Of a DNA stretch of 64,000 nt, positions 52,206-62,073 are shown one piece after another. Position numbers and translations under genes: made by a program. Every line of letters starts with the position of its first letter. Positions within the stretch are counted from its first letter, which is position 1. This DNA comes from Alteromonas sp. RKMC-009 (GTDB taxonomy: Bacteria > Pseudomonadota > Gammaproteobacteria > Enterobacterales > Alteromonadaceae). The stretch covers positions 1,550,001 to 1,614,000 of the forward strand of contig NZ_CP031010.1 in assembly GCF_003584565.2 (NCBI RefSeq), in the 5' to 3' direction. The notes below the pieces were generated by a model. That model ran no database searches. It was not told where the DNA came from and saw nothing but the letters and a program-made list of their open reading frames with translations.

Positions 52206-54260
52206 ATGAAAAAAAACGCAATTCTTCTCGCACTACTTGCACTTCCTGCCTTTGCTGATGACACTGCAGACATCGAACGTATTACCGTCAGTGGTGATTT
52301 CCGCACAGCGACTCTCGATCAACTCAGTGCCAGCGCTTCTGTGTTATCAGGCAACCGCCTGGACAGCCGTCAGGCTACCTATATTGACAATGTATTAAGT
52401 ATTGCGCCGAATGTGAATTTTGCGGCCGGAGCATCCCGTGGACGTTTTATTCAGATCCGGGGGATTGGTGAGCGCAGCCAGTTTGCTGAACCGATTAATC
52501 CTTCAGTCAGTTTCCTGGTCGACGATTTTGATTTCTCCGGTCTTGCTGCAGCAGGTGTACTTTTTGATACACAGCAGGTAGAAGTTTACCGCGGACCACA
52601 GGCGACAGTATTCGGAACCGGTGCTCTGGCCGGTGCGGTTAAGATTGTCAGCAATGCTCCTTCAGAAGAGAGTGAGAGTCATTTTGAATTGTCTGTGGGA
52701 AACAAATCTTTCTTCCGCGCTGAAGGTGCTCATGGCGGACAAGCGTCTGATTCTCTGGCCTGGCGTGCAGCGTTTGTGCACAACAGCAGTGACGGTTTTA
52801 TTGAAAATGACTTTTTGGGTGCCGACGATACCAACGGGATTCATGAGAATGCAGTAAGGCTGGGAACACTGTGGGATGTGACTGACAAAACATCCGTTGC
52901 GGTGGATTTCCGCTGGTACGATATCAATAACGGTTACGATGCTTTCTCACTGGATAACAACCGCCACACGTTGTCGGATGAACCCGGCTTTGATGAGCAG
53001 GAAACCAAAGCGGTCAGTGCACATATCAATCATGAAACCGCCGGTGGTTTGCTGGAAATCATTGCGACTATGGCCGGTCATGATATCGCTTACGGCTACG
53101 ACGAAGACTGGACCTACACTGGTTTTCACCCCTGGGGCTATACATCCTTTGATGCATATTACCGGGATGTTTCCCAACAATCTGCCGAGGTGCGTTTTAC
53201 TTCTGCTGAAGATAAAAAAATCTTCAATGACACCACGACCTGGGTTATCGGTGGCCGCATCAATCAGAGTGAACAGGATTTACTGCGCCAGTATACCTAT
53301 GCTGACGGCGACTTTATCAGTACCTTCGAACCGCAGACAACAGCGGTTTACGGTCAGCTTGATACTCAGCTGACTCCGTCTTTATTGCTGACGTCCGCCC
53401 TGCGTGTTGAAAATTACGCCTATGATTATGCTGATAATGCGCAGGTGGTGTACGACGATGACACGACCATGACCGGCGGCAAACTGGCACTGACCTGGGA
53501 TATGGGAGGGGACTACCTGTATGCCAGCGTATCCAGAGGTTACAAAGGTGCCGGCATTAACTATGATGAACAGGTCAGCCGGGAGCGCCGTTTCTTTGAT
53601 GCGGAATACAACTGGAACTATGAAGCAGGCTACAAAGGCAAACTGTTTGTTCCTGAGTTGACTGCCCGCGCAGCAGTTTTCTTCATGGAACGGGAAGATA
53701 CCCAAATCAGCGATTTTGATGTTCAGGAACGTGAAGACGGTTCTGCCGCCTTTATCGATATCACGGCGAATGCCGATGTGGGCACAAATAAAGGGGCAGA
53801 ACTGGAGCTTTCCTGGCAGGCAACGTCATCCTGGACAGTGCAGGCCAGCGCGGGTTACCTCAGTGCCACCTTTGAAGGTTACGAGACTGCCGACGGTGAA
53901 TATGTCAGTAAGCAGCGTCAGGCTCAGGCACCTAAATATACAGCGAACCTGTTCAGTGAGTTGTGGCTGACTGATTCTCTGGTATGGCGCGCTGATATGG
54001 ACTTTAAAGACGAATACCGCTTCTCTGATGGCCATGATGAAACAGCACCGGCCACAACGTTGTACAACACTGATATTACCTGGGTAAAAGGCATGTTGCG
54101 CACCACACTGTGGGTAAAGAACGTGTTTGATAAAACCTGGTACACCCGCGGTTTCGGTGGATTCAGTAACGATCCCCGTGATTACTATGAGTTTGCTGAA
54201 CCTTATTATCAGTTGGGTGATGGCAGACAGTTCGGCGTCACAGCCCGTTTTCAATTTTAA
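52206..54260 (+). CDS. TonB-dependent receptor for thiamine or a thiamine compound
   Basis: 684 residues from ATG 52206. Signal peptide ends LPAFA. TonB box/plug start is ERITVSGDFR, plug motifs are IQIRGIGERSQF and VYRGPQATVFGTGALAGAV, and the barrel ends FGVTARFQF. The TPP riboswitch and downstream PnuT/YkoF genes give the substrate. It contains no Cys, unlike the receptor at 34418. First gene of a four-gene operon, 9 nt before the YkoF-like gene. Confidence 0.92.
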   Translation: MKKNAILLALLALPAFADDTADIERITVSGDFRTATLDQLSASASVLSGNRLDSRQATYIDNVLSIAPNVNFAAGASRGRFIQIRGIGERSQFAEPINPSVSFLVDDFDFSGLAAAGVLFDTQQVEVYRGPQATVFGTGALAGAVKIVSNAPSEESESHFELSVGNKSFFRAEGAHGGQASDSLAWRAAFVHNSSDGFIENDFLGADDTNGIHENAVRLGTLWDVTDKTSVAVDFRWYDINNGYDAFSLDNNRHTLSDEPGFDEQETKAVSAHINHETAGGLLEIIATMAGHDIAYGYDEDWTYTGFHPWGYTSFDAYYRDVSQQSAEVRFTSAEDKKIFNDTTTWVIGGRINQSEQDLLRQYTYADGDFISTFEPQTTAVYGQLDTQLTPSLLLTSALRVENYAYDYADNAQVVYDDDTTMTGGKLALTWDMGGDYLYASVSRGYKGAGINYDEQVSRERRFFDAEYNWNYEAGYKGKLFVPELTARAAVFFMEREDTQISDFDVQEREDGSAAFIDITANADVGTNKGAELELSWQATSSWTVQASAGYLSATFEGYETADGEYVSKQRQAQAPKYTANLFSELWLTDSLVWRADMDFKDEYRFSDGHDETAPATTLYNTDITWVKGMLRTTLWVKNVFDKTWYTRGFGGFSNDPRDYYEFAEPYYQLGDGRQFGVTARFQF

Positions 54261-54269
54261 GGAATCTCT

Positions 54270-54539
54270 ATGCAGGTCATGGTTGAGCTATCTCTGTATC
54301 CTCTGGTGAATGAGTACATTCCACCCATAAAGTCGTTTATTGACAGACTGAACAGTTACGACACCCTTGATGTGACGACCTGTTCTACCAGTACACAGGT
54401 CACCGGCGAGTATGCCGACGTTATGGCGGTACTGGGAAAAGAAATGCAGCGCACCCATGAAGAAGTCGGGCAGGCCATTTTTGTGGCCAAGTTTCTGAAC
54501 TTCGATGTGATGCAGGCCCGTAAGGATCAGGATGACTGA
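54270..54539 (+). CDS. YkoF-like thiamine/HMP-binding small protein
   Basis: 89 residues, a single ferredoxin-like MTH1187/YkoF domain: VELSLYPLVNEYIPPIKSFIDRLN at the start, TCSTSTQVTGEYADVMAVLGKEM in the middle. YkoF of Bacillus binds thiamine and its pyrimidine. No signal peptide, so it would act in the cytoplasm. RBS AAGGA; overlaps pnuT by 8 nt. Confidence 0.82.
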   Translation: MQVMVELSLYPLVNEYIPPIKSFIDRLNSYDTLDVTTCSTSTQVTGEYADVMAVLGKEMQRTHEEVGQAIFVAKFLNFDVMQARKDQDD

Positions 54540-55152
54540 TTTCATCCCGCATTTCTTTGAACAGATAGCCGCGACATCACTGGCCGAGTGGGTTGCTGTA
54601 GTGCTGGCACTGGCCTATGTCTGGCTGGCTGCCAGGCAAAACCGCTGGTGCTGGCTGTGTGCATTTATCAGTACGGCTATTTATACCTGGCTCTTCTGGC
54701 AGGTTACACTGCCATTTCAGGCCATCCTGAATCTGTATTACATGATGATGGCCGGATACGGGTATTATCAGTGGAACCGTCAGGCTGCCGGCGACGACCG
54801 GGTGCATTCCTGGCCATGGTATACCCATGCCATGCTGGTGCCGGGACTTCTCCTGATCGCCTGGGGCTTATCCTTCTGGGCACAGGGGCAGTTCAACAGC
54901 GAACACCTGCTACTCGATGCAAGTATACAGGTGGTCAGTGTGGTGACTACCGTGATGGTGGCCCATAAGGTTTTACAGAACTGGTTGTACTGGATAGTAA
55001 TCAATCTGGCTTCAGCTTACCTTTACGCCCAAAGCGGCCTGATGTTGTCGGCGTGTCTGTTTCTGGGATATGTCGGATTTGCCGTATTTGGTTATGCACA
55101 ATGGCTGAAACAATGGAAGATGCAGGAACATGACGCCCGCGCTTATCGTTAA
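54532..55152 (+). CDS. pnuT: PnuC-family thiamine transporter PnuT
   Basis: 206 residues with about seven TM helices. The W-rich pattern RQNRWCWLCAFISTAIYTWLFW and LNLYYMMMAGYGYYQWNRQ matches the substrate site of PnuC/PnuT vitamin transporters; the second half repeats it (VLQNWLYWIVINLASAYLY). TPP-riboswitch control and the kinase downstream indicate thiamine rather than nicotinamide riboside, by diffusion trapped through phosphorylation. Overlaps the kinase gene by 23 nt. Confidence 0.9.
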   Translation: MTDFIPHFFEQIAATSLAEWVAVVLALAYVWLAARQNRWCWLCAFISTAIYTWLFWQVTLPFQAILNLYYMMMAGYGYYQWNRQAAGDDRVHSWPWYTHAMLVPGLLLIAWGLSFWAQGQFNSEHLLLDASIQVVSVVTTVMVAHKVLQNWLYWIVINLASAYLYAQSGLMLSACLFLGYVGFAVFGYAQWLKQWKMQEHDARAYR

Positions 55153-55957
55153 AGCGTTAGCAGAGCCGTTGAAGCTTAGCGGTAATGCAATCTGTGAATC
55201 ACGGCAGGGCGGGGATGTGAATCGTCTGTTCAATATCACTGACGGTGAGCGTGAGTTCGCTGTTAAGTGGTCTGCCGGTGAGAGTTTTACCGGTGTAAAC
55301 AAACATGCTCAGTTTACGCTTCAGCATAGCCTGTTCCGTCAGGGCATTGCGCCTGAACCTGTGTGGCTGAGTCCTGACTGCACGCTGTGGGCAGAACGCT
55401 GGGTCACCACGGATGCGGAACCGGCGAACAACGCAAACAGTGAAGACAGTATCATCCTGCTCGCCTTTGCGTTACACACCATTCACTGCACAGCTATTGA
55501 CGCGCCACCTCTGTGTCTTGAGCCCAGACTGGTGCGCTATTTTGAAAGTGCAGATCTTGAGAGCAGTCATCCCCTGGCTGAAGCATTGAGAAACGTGATT
55601 GATTCCGGTGATGCACAGCAGCCGCCTGCTGAACAGGCGGTGCTTTGTCACAACGATCTGTCTTTGCCGCACATTGTGAGAACCGGAGCCGGTGGCGCTA
55701 AACCCGTTATCGTAGACTGGGAATATGCTGCCAGCGGCAATCGTTATTTTGATGTGGCATCCTGTGCTGCGATTAATCAGTTAAATGACGAAGCCGCTTT
55801 GCGCTTGTATAAACACTACGCCGCTTTAAGCGGGGCCGCTGAAGAGAAGGTCATCTTTGCCTGTGAACAGCAACGCCGGGTGGTGAATGTCACTGCTGCA
55901 CTCTGGCAGGCAGCACTGGAAACCACTAACCGGCAGAAGGTGAGTGAACCGGAGTAA
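55130..55957 (+). CDS. Phosphotransferase, probable thiamine kinase
   Basis: 275 residues of the APH/choline-kinase fold. The catalytic loop is CHNDLSLPHIV (D of the Brenner motif, with His where Asn is usual), and the metal-binding DFG-like Asp is in VIVDWEYAASGNRYFDVAS. The N-lobe starts with GGDVNRLFNI and FAVKW (ATP Lys). Next to PnuT under TPP control, it most likely phosphorylates imported thiamine, like ThiK. RBS AGGA; large overlap with pnuT. Confidence 0.85.
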   Translation: MTPALIVKALAEPLKLSGNAICESRQGGDVNRLFNITDGEREFAVKWSAGESFTGVNKHAQFTLQHSLFRQGIAPEPVWLSPDCTLWAERWVTTDAEPANNANSEDSIILLAFALHTIHCTAIDAPPLCLEPRLVRYFESADLESSHPLAEALRNVIDSGDAQQPPAEQAVLCHNDLSLPHIVRTGAGGAKPVIVDWEYAASGNRYFDVASCAAINQLNDEAALRLYKHYAALSGAAEEKVIFACEQQRRVVNVTAALWQAALETTNRQKVSEPE

Positions 55958-56041
55958 CAGCCATGCTGTGCGCTTTTTGTGCGTATTGTGCGAATGCCAG
56001 GCAAAGGCACTGGTTTTGCTGTTTTTTTGCCACAAAAAGGC

Positions 56042-56069
56042 TTTACCTTTGTTAATGCATACGTATAAT
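56042..56069 (+). promoter_or_regulatory. Promoter of tRNA-Trp
   Basis: TTTACC (56042-56047), a 16-nt spacer and TATAAT (56064-56069), then a GC-rich GCGCGC discriminator before the mature 5' end at 56082. Confidence 0.6.
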
Positions 56070-56081
56070 GCACAGCGCGCT

Positions 56082-56158
56082 AGGGGTGTAGTTCGAATTG
56101 GTAGAACAGCGGTCTCCAAAACCGATGGTTGGGGGTTCGAGTCCCTCCACCCCTGCCA
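56082..56158 (+). tRNA. tRNA-Trp (anticodon CCA)
   Basis: 77 nt; acceptor AGGGGTG/CACCCCT, discriminator G, encoded CCA, anticodon loop CT-CCA-AA. Very close to E. coli tRNA-Trp. In many gammaproteobacteria this tRNA is linked to tufB-secE; here it stands alone before holD. Confidence 0.97.
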
Positions 56159-56220
56159 CTTTTCCTCTGAGTAAGTTATAGTGTTCCTACTTTCTTCCAC
56201 TCAAAAGTAAATCCATTTTC

Positions 56221-56724
56221 ATGACGTCCGGTTTAAATCCTTATCAAATTGCTGTTCTTCAGGAAATGGGTATCTGTGTATGGCAATCTCAGGCTGTATC
56301 ACAGACTCAGGCAACATCTGCTGCCGGTAACAGTCACACTGCTGAACTAACGCCTTCCGGCGCTGCCGTTCCATCTCAGTCTTCTGTTCAACCCGCCGCA
56401 AGTGGTCAGGCACGCATTGCGCAGCTTCGTTCCATGCTGGGGAATAAACAGGATAAAAAACCATCTGCCCCGGAAAAAGTGCAGGACGATGAAGCAAAAC
56501 CGGCATCACCGGCGGTTGAAACCATTGATCCCCGCAGCTTCGGAGCTGCCGGACAGGACATATTACAGGCGTTGTCTCTTTTTTACGATGCAAAGTCTGT
56601 TCGCTGGCAATTTGGTTCAGAGTTGTCCCTGAAAAATAATATTCTTTCATTACCTTATAAAACTGCGCCATCAGACGCTGCGGAAAAGCGCCGTCTGTGG
56701 CAGGTCATTTGTGCCGGTCAGTAA
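56221..56724 (+). CDS. holD: DNA polymerase III psi subunit
   Basis: 167 residues. N-terminal NPYQIAVLQEMGICVWQSQ resembles the chi/SSB-contact helix of HolD, and the C-terminal domain (about 100-167: DILQALSLFYDAKSVRWQFGSELSLKNNILSLPY) matches the psi fold. An Ala/Gln/Pro-rich linker (about 25-90) makes it longer than E. coli HolD (137). Directly followed by rimI, as in E. coli. Links the clamp loader to SSB through chi. Confidence 0.8.
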   Translation: MTSGLNPYQIAVLQEMGICVWQSQAVSQTQATSAAGNSHTAELTPSGAAVPSQSSVQPAASGQARIAQLRSMLGNKQDKKPSAPEKVQDDEAKPASPAVETIDPRSFGAAGQDILQALSLFYDAKSVRWQFGSELSLKNNILSLPYKTAPSDAAEKRRLWQVICAGQ

Positions 56725-56727
56725 GTG

Positions 56728-57180
56728 ATGCCGTCGTTCACACTCCAGCCACTTTCTGACACTCTGATCAATGACGCCCATGCTATTCATCAGCAGGCCA
56801 CTTATAATCCCTGGTCCTTATCTACCTTTGCGGACTGTCTTACACCGCCCTATGCAGGTTTGGCAGCACTTAACAGTGAGCTTAAGCTCACCGGTTACGC
56901 CGTGATATTACTGGTTGCCGGCGAAGCCACGTTAATGGACATTGCAGTTGCTGTTTCTGACCGGGGGCAGGGGGCCGGAAAACAGTTATTAGACGGTGTG
57001 ATTGCATGGTGCCGGCAACAACAGGCTGAGTCACTGTGGCTCGAGGTAAGAGCCGGAAACCTCAAAGCCATTTCACTGTACGAAAAAGCCGGTTTTGAAG
57101 ACATTGAAGTGCGTAAAAATTACTACCCTTGTGATGGCGGTAAAGAAGACGCGCGGATAATGCGTATGTTGCTGGTATAG
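56728..57180 (+). CDS. rimI: Ribosomal protein S18-alanine N-acetyltransferase
   Basis: 150 residues, GNAT fold. MDIAVAVSDRGQGAGKQLLDGVI carries the acetyl-CoA loop (RGQGAG), and LEVRAGNLKAISLYEKAGFEDIEVRKNYYP is the RimI C-terminal signature. ATG 56728 lies 3 nt after the holD stop; GTG 56725 is an alternative. Acetylates the N-terminus of S18. Confidence 0.93.
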   Translation: MPSFTLQPLSDTLINDAHAIHQQATYNPWSLSTFADCLTPPYAGLAALNSELKLTGYAVILLVAGEATLMDIAVAVSDRGQGAGKQLLDGVIAWCRQQQAESLWLEVRAGNLKAISLYEKAGFEDIEVRKNYYPCDGGKEDARIMRMLLV

Positions 57181-57320
57181 GGCGTCAGCGATTATACCCG
57201 GCGGTTGTATCCTACAGAGTAAACCATCTCCCGGTGAGAAAAATAATCTGAAATCTCATCCAAAATCCTCTCTTCACGTATAATTAACAAAAGTGTGTTT
57301 TGTTCAATTAGCAGGTGAAT

Positions 57321-57497
57321 ATGATGGCTGACAGCAATAAAAAAGCCCGTGAACATGAACGGGAAATCACGCTGGCGGAAGAAGACTTTCGTCATGACGA
57401 AGAAGAATTCGACTCCGTCGCCGGGGAAGAGGATCCCGGGGCTGCATTAGAAGAGCTGGTGGAATACGATAAATCCATACCGGAGAAGAAAAAGTAA
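57321..57497 (+). CDS. Small acidic conserved-type protein of unknown function
   Basis: 58 residues, highly charged (many Glu/Asp, Lys at both ends), no TM segment: REHEREITLAEEDFRHDEEEF. AGGTG precedes the ATGATG pair; ATG 57324 is equally possible. Lies alone between rimI and prfC. The composition and ribosome-binding site support a real gene, but I do not recognise the family. Confidence 0.55.
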   Translation: MMADSNKKAREHEREITLAEEDFRHDEEEFDSVAGEEDPGAALEELVEYDKSIPEKKK

Positions 57498-57683
57498 GAC
57501 CTCCGGAGTACAAACTTTCTGCCTGCCGGTGCAAATGCGCCGGCGGATTTGCACCGTAGAGAAAAGGGCGGCAATTTTTCTCAATTCTGGTATCATGCGC
57601 GCCAATTTTTGAAATTCAAGGTGGCGCCGCCCGCAAGCTCTGAACCCGCGTCTACCCTCACACAGTGACAGATCAGAATATCC

Positions 57684-59267
57684 ATGAGTAACCTAACCAG
57701 CGAAATCAGCAAACGCCGTACGTTTGCGATTATCAGTCACCCCGATGCGGGTAAAACTACCATTACTGAAAAGGTCCTTTTGTTCGGACAAGCTTTGCAA
57801 AAAGCCGGTACCGTGAAAGGGAAGAAGTCCGGTCAGCATGCCAAATCTGACTGGATGGAAATGGAAAAAGAGCGGGGGATCTCAGTTACGACCTCGGTCA
57901 TGCAGTTCCCTTACTGTGAAAATCTGGTGAACCTGCTGGATACGCCGGGACACGAAGACTTCTCTGAAGATACCTACCGCACACTGACTGCCGTTGACTC
58001 CTGTCTGATGGTTATCGATGCGGCAAAAGGTGTTGAGGATCGTACCCGTAAGCTGATGGAAGTTACCCGTCTGCGCGATACGCCTATTATTACCTTCATG
58101 AACAAGCTCGACCGCGATATCCGCGACCCGCTGGAGTTGCTTGATGAAGTTGAAAACGAGCTGAAAATCCTGTGTGCGCCGGTGACCTGGCCAATCGGTT
58201 GTGGAAAAGAATTTAAAGGTGTTTATCACCTGCACCGTGATGAAGTGATTTTGTACAAATCCGGTCTGGGTCACATGATTCAGGATGTACGCATTATCAA
58301 AGGTCTGGATAATCCGGAACTTGAAACTGCTATTGGCAGCGGTTTGCTGGAAACATTGAAAGACGAACTGGAGCTGGTTCAGGGGGCGTCTAACGAGTTT
58401 GATCAGGAACTGTTCCTTGAAGGCGAACTGACACCGGTATTTTTTGGTACAGCACTGGGTAACTTTGGTGTTGACCATATGCTGGATGGTCTGGTTGAGT
58501 GGGCACCTGCGCCGCAGGGACGCCAGACAGAAGACGGTGAAATCAGTGCTGATGCGCCTGAGTTCAGTGGTTTCGTGTTTAAGATCCAGGCGAATATGGA
58601 TCCTAAACACCGCGACCGTATTGCGTTCTGCCGCATCGTTTCGGGGAAATACGAGAAGGGCATGAAAATGCGTCATTCACGGATTAATAAAGACGTCCGT
58701 ATTTCTGACGCGCTGACCTTCCTGGCCGGTGACCGGGAACTGCTGGAAGAAGCCTATGCCGGTGACATTATTGGTTTGCACAATCACGGGACTATCCGCA
58801 TCGGTGATACGTTCACGTCCGGCAATAATTTCCGCTTTACCGGTATTCCTAACTTTGCGCCGGAACTGTTTAAGCGTATCCGCCTGAAAGATCCTCTGAA
58901 GCAAAAGCAATTGCTTAAGGGACTGATCCAGTTATCTGAAGAAGGGGCTGTGCAGGTTTTCCGTCCTCTGATCAACAATGACCTGATCGTCGGTGCGGTA
59001 GGTGTACTGCAGTTTGATGTGGTTGTGGCCCGCTTAAAAGCGGAATATAACGTAGATGCAATCTACGAACATATCAGTGTGAGCACAGCACGCTGGGTGT
59101 ACAGTAAAGATGCGAAGAAGCTGGATGAGTTCCGCCGTAAAGCTGAACAAAACCTGGCGCTGGATGGCGGTGACAACCTTGCCTACATTGCACCCACTAT
59201 GGTGAATCTGCAACTGGCTAAAGAGCGTTACCCGGATATCGAATTCAAAGAAACCCGCGAACATTAA
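57684..59267 (+). CDS. prfC: Peptide chain release factor 3
   Basis: 527 residues (E. coli 529). GTPase that recycles RF1/RF2 after termination. G1 is [12 protein letters not shown] near residue 17, switch regions [16 protein letters not shown]3 [15 protein letters not shown], and G4 NKLD. Monocistronic, 24 nt before argS. Confidence 0.97.
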   Translation: MSNLTSEISKRRTFAIISHPDAGKTTITEKVLLFGQALQKAGTVKGKKSGQHAKSDWMEMEKERGISVTTSVMQFPYCENLVNLLDTPGHEDFSEDTYRTLTAVDSCLMVIDAAKGVEDRTRKLMEVTRLRDTPIITFMNKLDRDIRDPLELLDEVENELKILCAPVTWPIGCGKEFKGVYHLHRDEVILYKSGLGHMIQDVRIIKGLDNPELETAIGSGLLETLKDELELVQGASNEFDQELFLEGELTPVFFGTALGNFGVDHMLDGLVEWAPAPQGRQTEDGEISADAPEFSGFVFKIQANMDPKHRDRIAFCRIVSGKYEKGMKMRHSRINKDVRISDALTFLAGDRELLEEAYAGDIIGLHNHGTIRIGDTFTSGNNFRFTGIPNFAPELFKRIRLKDPLKQKQLLKGLIQLSEEGAVQVFRPLINNDLIVGAVGVLQFDVVVARLKAEYNVDAIYEHISVSTARWVYSKDAKKLDEFRRKAEQNLALDGGDNLAYIAPTMVNLQLAKERYPDIEFKETREH

Positions 59268-59291
59268 GAACAGACAGAAGACGAAGAAACG

Positions 59292-61022
59292 ATGAACATA
59301 CATGCTTTATTAGTCAGCCGTTTTAGCGAAGCACTGGAAAAATTAGGTGCTGAAAATGCGCCGGTGCCTGTGGCACGCAGTTCGCGGCCTGAATTTGGTG
59401 AATATCAGTTCAACGGTGCGATGGCACTGGCGAAACAATTAAGACAAAAGCCCCGTGACATTGCGGAGAAAATTGTTGAGCTTGTTAACCTGGATGACGT
59501 TGCCAGTAAGCTGGAAGTGGCAGGTCCCGGTTTTATTAATGTGCATCTCAGCGATTCCTGGCTGGCGAATCAGTGTGAACTGGCACTGCATGATCCGCGG
59601 ATGGGCGTGGCAAAAGACAGCCAGCAGACCATTGTGGTGGATTACTCTTCCCCGAACCTTGCTAAAGAAATGCACGTGGGCCATCTGCGTACCACTATCA
59701 TTGGTGATGCGGTAGTTAAAGTGCTGGAATTCCTTGGTCATAAGGTTATCCGCCAGAACCACATGGGCGACTGGGGGACACAGTTCGGCATGTTGCTGGC
59801 ACACCTTTCAGACAAGCTGGAAAGTGAGGTAGCGGAAACTGCACTGTCTGATCTGGAAGACTTCTACCGTGAAGCGAAAGTGCGTTTCGACGAAGAAGAG
59901 GGCTTCGCAGACCGTGCCCGTGAATACGTGGTGAAATTACAGGGTGGCGACGAGCAGTGCCTCACGCTGTGGAAACAGTTCATTGATGTATCCGTTCAGC
60001 ACAGCGAAGAAGTGTATAACAAACTGAATGTCAGTCTGACCCGTGACGATATTATGGGTGAGTCTGCCTATAATGATGATCTGGCAAATGTCATCCGTGA
60101 CCTGAAAGAAAAAGGCATTGCGGTAGAAGATCAGGGCGCGCAGGTTGTGTTTATTCCTGAACTGGCGGACAAAGAAGGGAATCCGGCGGTGTATATTGTG
60201 CAAAAATCCGGTGGAGGCTACCTGTATTCCACTACCGATCTTGCAGCCATGCGCTACCGCAGCGGCAAACTGAATGCTGACCGTACGCTTATTCTTACTG
60301 ACGCCCGCCAGGCGCTGCACTTTAAGCAAACTGAAATTGTGGGCCGTAAGGCCGGTTTCATGAAAGCAGAACAGACTTATGAGCATTGTCCTTTCGGTAT
60401 GATGCTTGGCAGTGACGGCAAGCCATTTAAAACCCGTACCGGTGGCACGGTGAAACTGGTTGAGTTACTTGACGAAGCGGTAGAGCGCGCCGGCAAACTC
60501 ATCAGCGAGCGGGACAACGACCTGTCAGAAGCTGAACTGGCTGAAGTGGCCCGTAAAGTGGGTATTGGTGCGGTTAAGTACGCTGACTTAAGTAAAAATC
60601 GTACCACAGATTACGTGTTTAACTGGGACACCATGCTGAGCTTTGAAGGTAATACAGCGCCTTATCTGCAATATGCGTTTACCCGCGTGAAAAGTATTTT
60701 CCGTAAATCCGGTATTGCGGTGGCAGATTTGAAAGGTGCAATGACCTTTACCGAAAAGCAGGAGCATGCACTGGCTGTGCTGTTACTGCAATTTGAAGAA
60801 GTGATTGGTCTGGTATCCCGTGAAGCAACGCCTCACGTGCTGTGTACTTACCTGTACGATGTGGCAAGCGCATTCATGAGTTTCTACGAAGCCTGCCCGA
60901 TCCTGAAAGACGGTATTGATGAAGCGGTGCGTAACAGCCGGCTTGAACTCGCCGCGCTGGTGGCCAATACACTGGAACAGGGCCTCAGCCTGCTGGGTAT
61001 CGAAACACTGGAAAAAATGTAA
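59292..61022 (+). CDS. argS: Arginine--tRNA ligase
   Basis: 576 residues (E. coli 577). N-terminal additional domain, then class I core with the HIGH-type HVGHL in the segment SSPNLAKEMHVGHLRTTIIGDAV. KMSKS is not canonical (KPFKTRTGG), as is normal for ArgRS. C-terminal DALR anticodon domain. Terminator 29 nt downstream. Confidence 0.97.
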   Translation: MNIHALLVSRFSEALEKLGAENAPVPVARSSRPEFGEYQFNGAMALAKQLRQKPRDIAEKIVELVNLDDVASKLEVAGPGFINVHLSDSWLANQCELALHDPRMGVAKDSQQTIVVDYSSPNLAKEMHVGHLRTTIIGDAVVKVLEFLGHKVIRQNHMGDWGTQFGMLLAHLSDKLESEVAETALSDLEDFYREAKVRFDEEEGFADRAREYVVKLQGGDEQCLTLWKQFIDVSVQHSEEVYNKLNVSLTRDDIMGESAYNDDLANVIRDLKEKGIAVEDQGAQVVFIPELADKEGNPAVYIVQKSGGGYLYSTTDLAAMRYRSGKLNADRTLILTDARQALHFKQTEIVGRKAGFMKAEQTYEHCPFGMMLGSDGKPFKTRTGGTVKLVELLDEAVERAGKLISERDNDLSEAELAEVARKVGIGAVKYADLSKNRTTDYVFNWDTMLSFEGNTAPYLQYAFTRVKSIFRKSGIAVADLKGAMTFTEKQEHALAVLLLQFEEVIGLVSREATPHVLCTYLYDVASAFMSFYEACPILKDGIDEAVRNSRLELAALVANTLEQGLSLLGIETLEKM

Positions 61023-61050
61023 GTTTATCAGGCAGTACTGATATCAGAGA

Positions 61051-61085
61051 AACCGGCAGTCGCTTTTAGCGCCTGCCGGTTTTTT
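61051..61085 (+). terminator. Terminator of argS
   Basis: AACCGGCAG, a loop of about 13 nt that can itself pair, CTGCCGGTT, then TTTT. Confidence 0.88.
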
Positions 61086-61111
61086 GTTTCCGGTCAAATT
61101 TGTACGCCGCA

Positions 61112-61456
61112 TCAGGCAAACTGCTCAGTGAGCCAGTTTATGAAGGTGCTGATTCGTTTAGGCATATGGCGTCTTGATGTGTAAACCACCGAAAGAGGCA
61201 GGGGCGGGCAGGTAAAATCATCCAGAATTGTTACAAGTTCGCCACTGGCCAGGTACTGCTTAACCCCGTGATGAGGAACCTGAATGATTCCCAGTCCCGC
61301 CAGGCAGGAGGTCAGGTAGGCGTCTGTAGTGGCCACCGATACCCGGCTTGTCATCGCTACCTGATAGTTATGCCCGTTGTGGAAATAATCAAAGGAATCC
61401 GCCGCAGGGCGCATATCTGGTGAGTAGCCCACCACGAAATGCTTGCTCAGAGCCCT
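61112..61456 (-). pseudogene. LysR-family regulator, C-terminal remnant
   Basis: Only about 115 residues of the effector-binding domain remain (KHFVVGYSPDMRP, then VSVATTDAYLTSCLAGLGIIQVP and the end SRRHMPKRISTFINWLTEQFA). Full LysR proteins have about 300 residues with an N-terminal HTH, which is absent. There is no proper start: only GTG 61435 within the domain. The 5' end abuts an SDR remnant on the other strand. Confidence 0.8.
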
Positions 61457-61874
61457 GTCATATTTGCATTTAAAAGCGCCGTACTTTCTGACGCAGGCAT
61501 TGCTCAGTGATATTGAAGATAACGGGCATATTCTGAATATCTCATCGGGTCTGGCCCGGTTCAGCTTGCCCGGCTCAAGTGCTTATGCAGTGATGAAAGG
61601 TGGCGTGGAAGTACTGACACGGTATCTGGCAAAAGAACTGGGCGGTCGCGGGATCAGCGTAAACACCATCGCGCCGGGTGCCATTGCCACAGATTTTGCC
61701 GGCGGAACGGTAAGAGATAACGCGGAAGTGAATCAGTTTGTCAGCAGCGTGACAGCAAAAGGCAGAGTAGGAGAAGCTTCAGATATCGGCCCGGCAATCG
61801 CCAAAATACTCAGTGATGATTGTGCATGGATGACCGGTCAGCGCGTGGAACTTTCCGGCGGCATGTTTTTGTAA
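61457..61874 (+). pseudogene. Short-chain dehydrogenase, C-terminal remnant
   Basis: Reads LKAPYFLTQALL, NISSGLARFSLPGSSAYAVMKG (catalytic Ser and YxxxK), GRGISVNTIAPGAIATDF and ends TGQRVELSGGMF. The N-terminal cofactor-binding half (TGxxxGIG, NNAG, about 110 residues) is missing. The frame runs back only to a TTG at 61443. It and the LysR remnant form a scar of a divergent gene pair. Confidence 0.8.
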
Positions 61875-62073
61875 AATCACCAAATTTGTTTGTTTTTATA
61901 CCGTCCGGTAAAGGCTTCAAGGCATTTGCCGGACACATCCCTTCGCCGTAACCGGTCATAACCACTGAAAATCTGGTGAAATTCGCCTGATTCCCGGCGC
62001 GCCCACTATCAAAATCCCGCCAGATTCGGTACTATCCGCCGTCCTGTTTTTTAATTTATCTCCTGGCGAAATC

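Noticed and set aside
55826..56200. Minus-strand frame with GWRDSNPQPSVLETAVLPI
   Set aside because: Antisense of tRNA-Trp; the kinase and tRNA explain the region.
57882..58676. 264-codon minus-strand frame inside prfC
   Set aside because: Lies wholly within the conserved prfC gene; composition is that of a shadow frame and no domain is visible.
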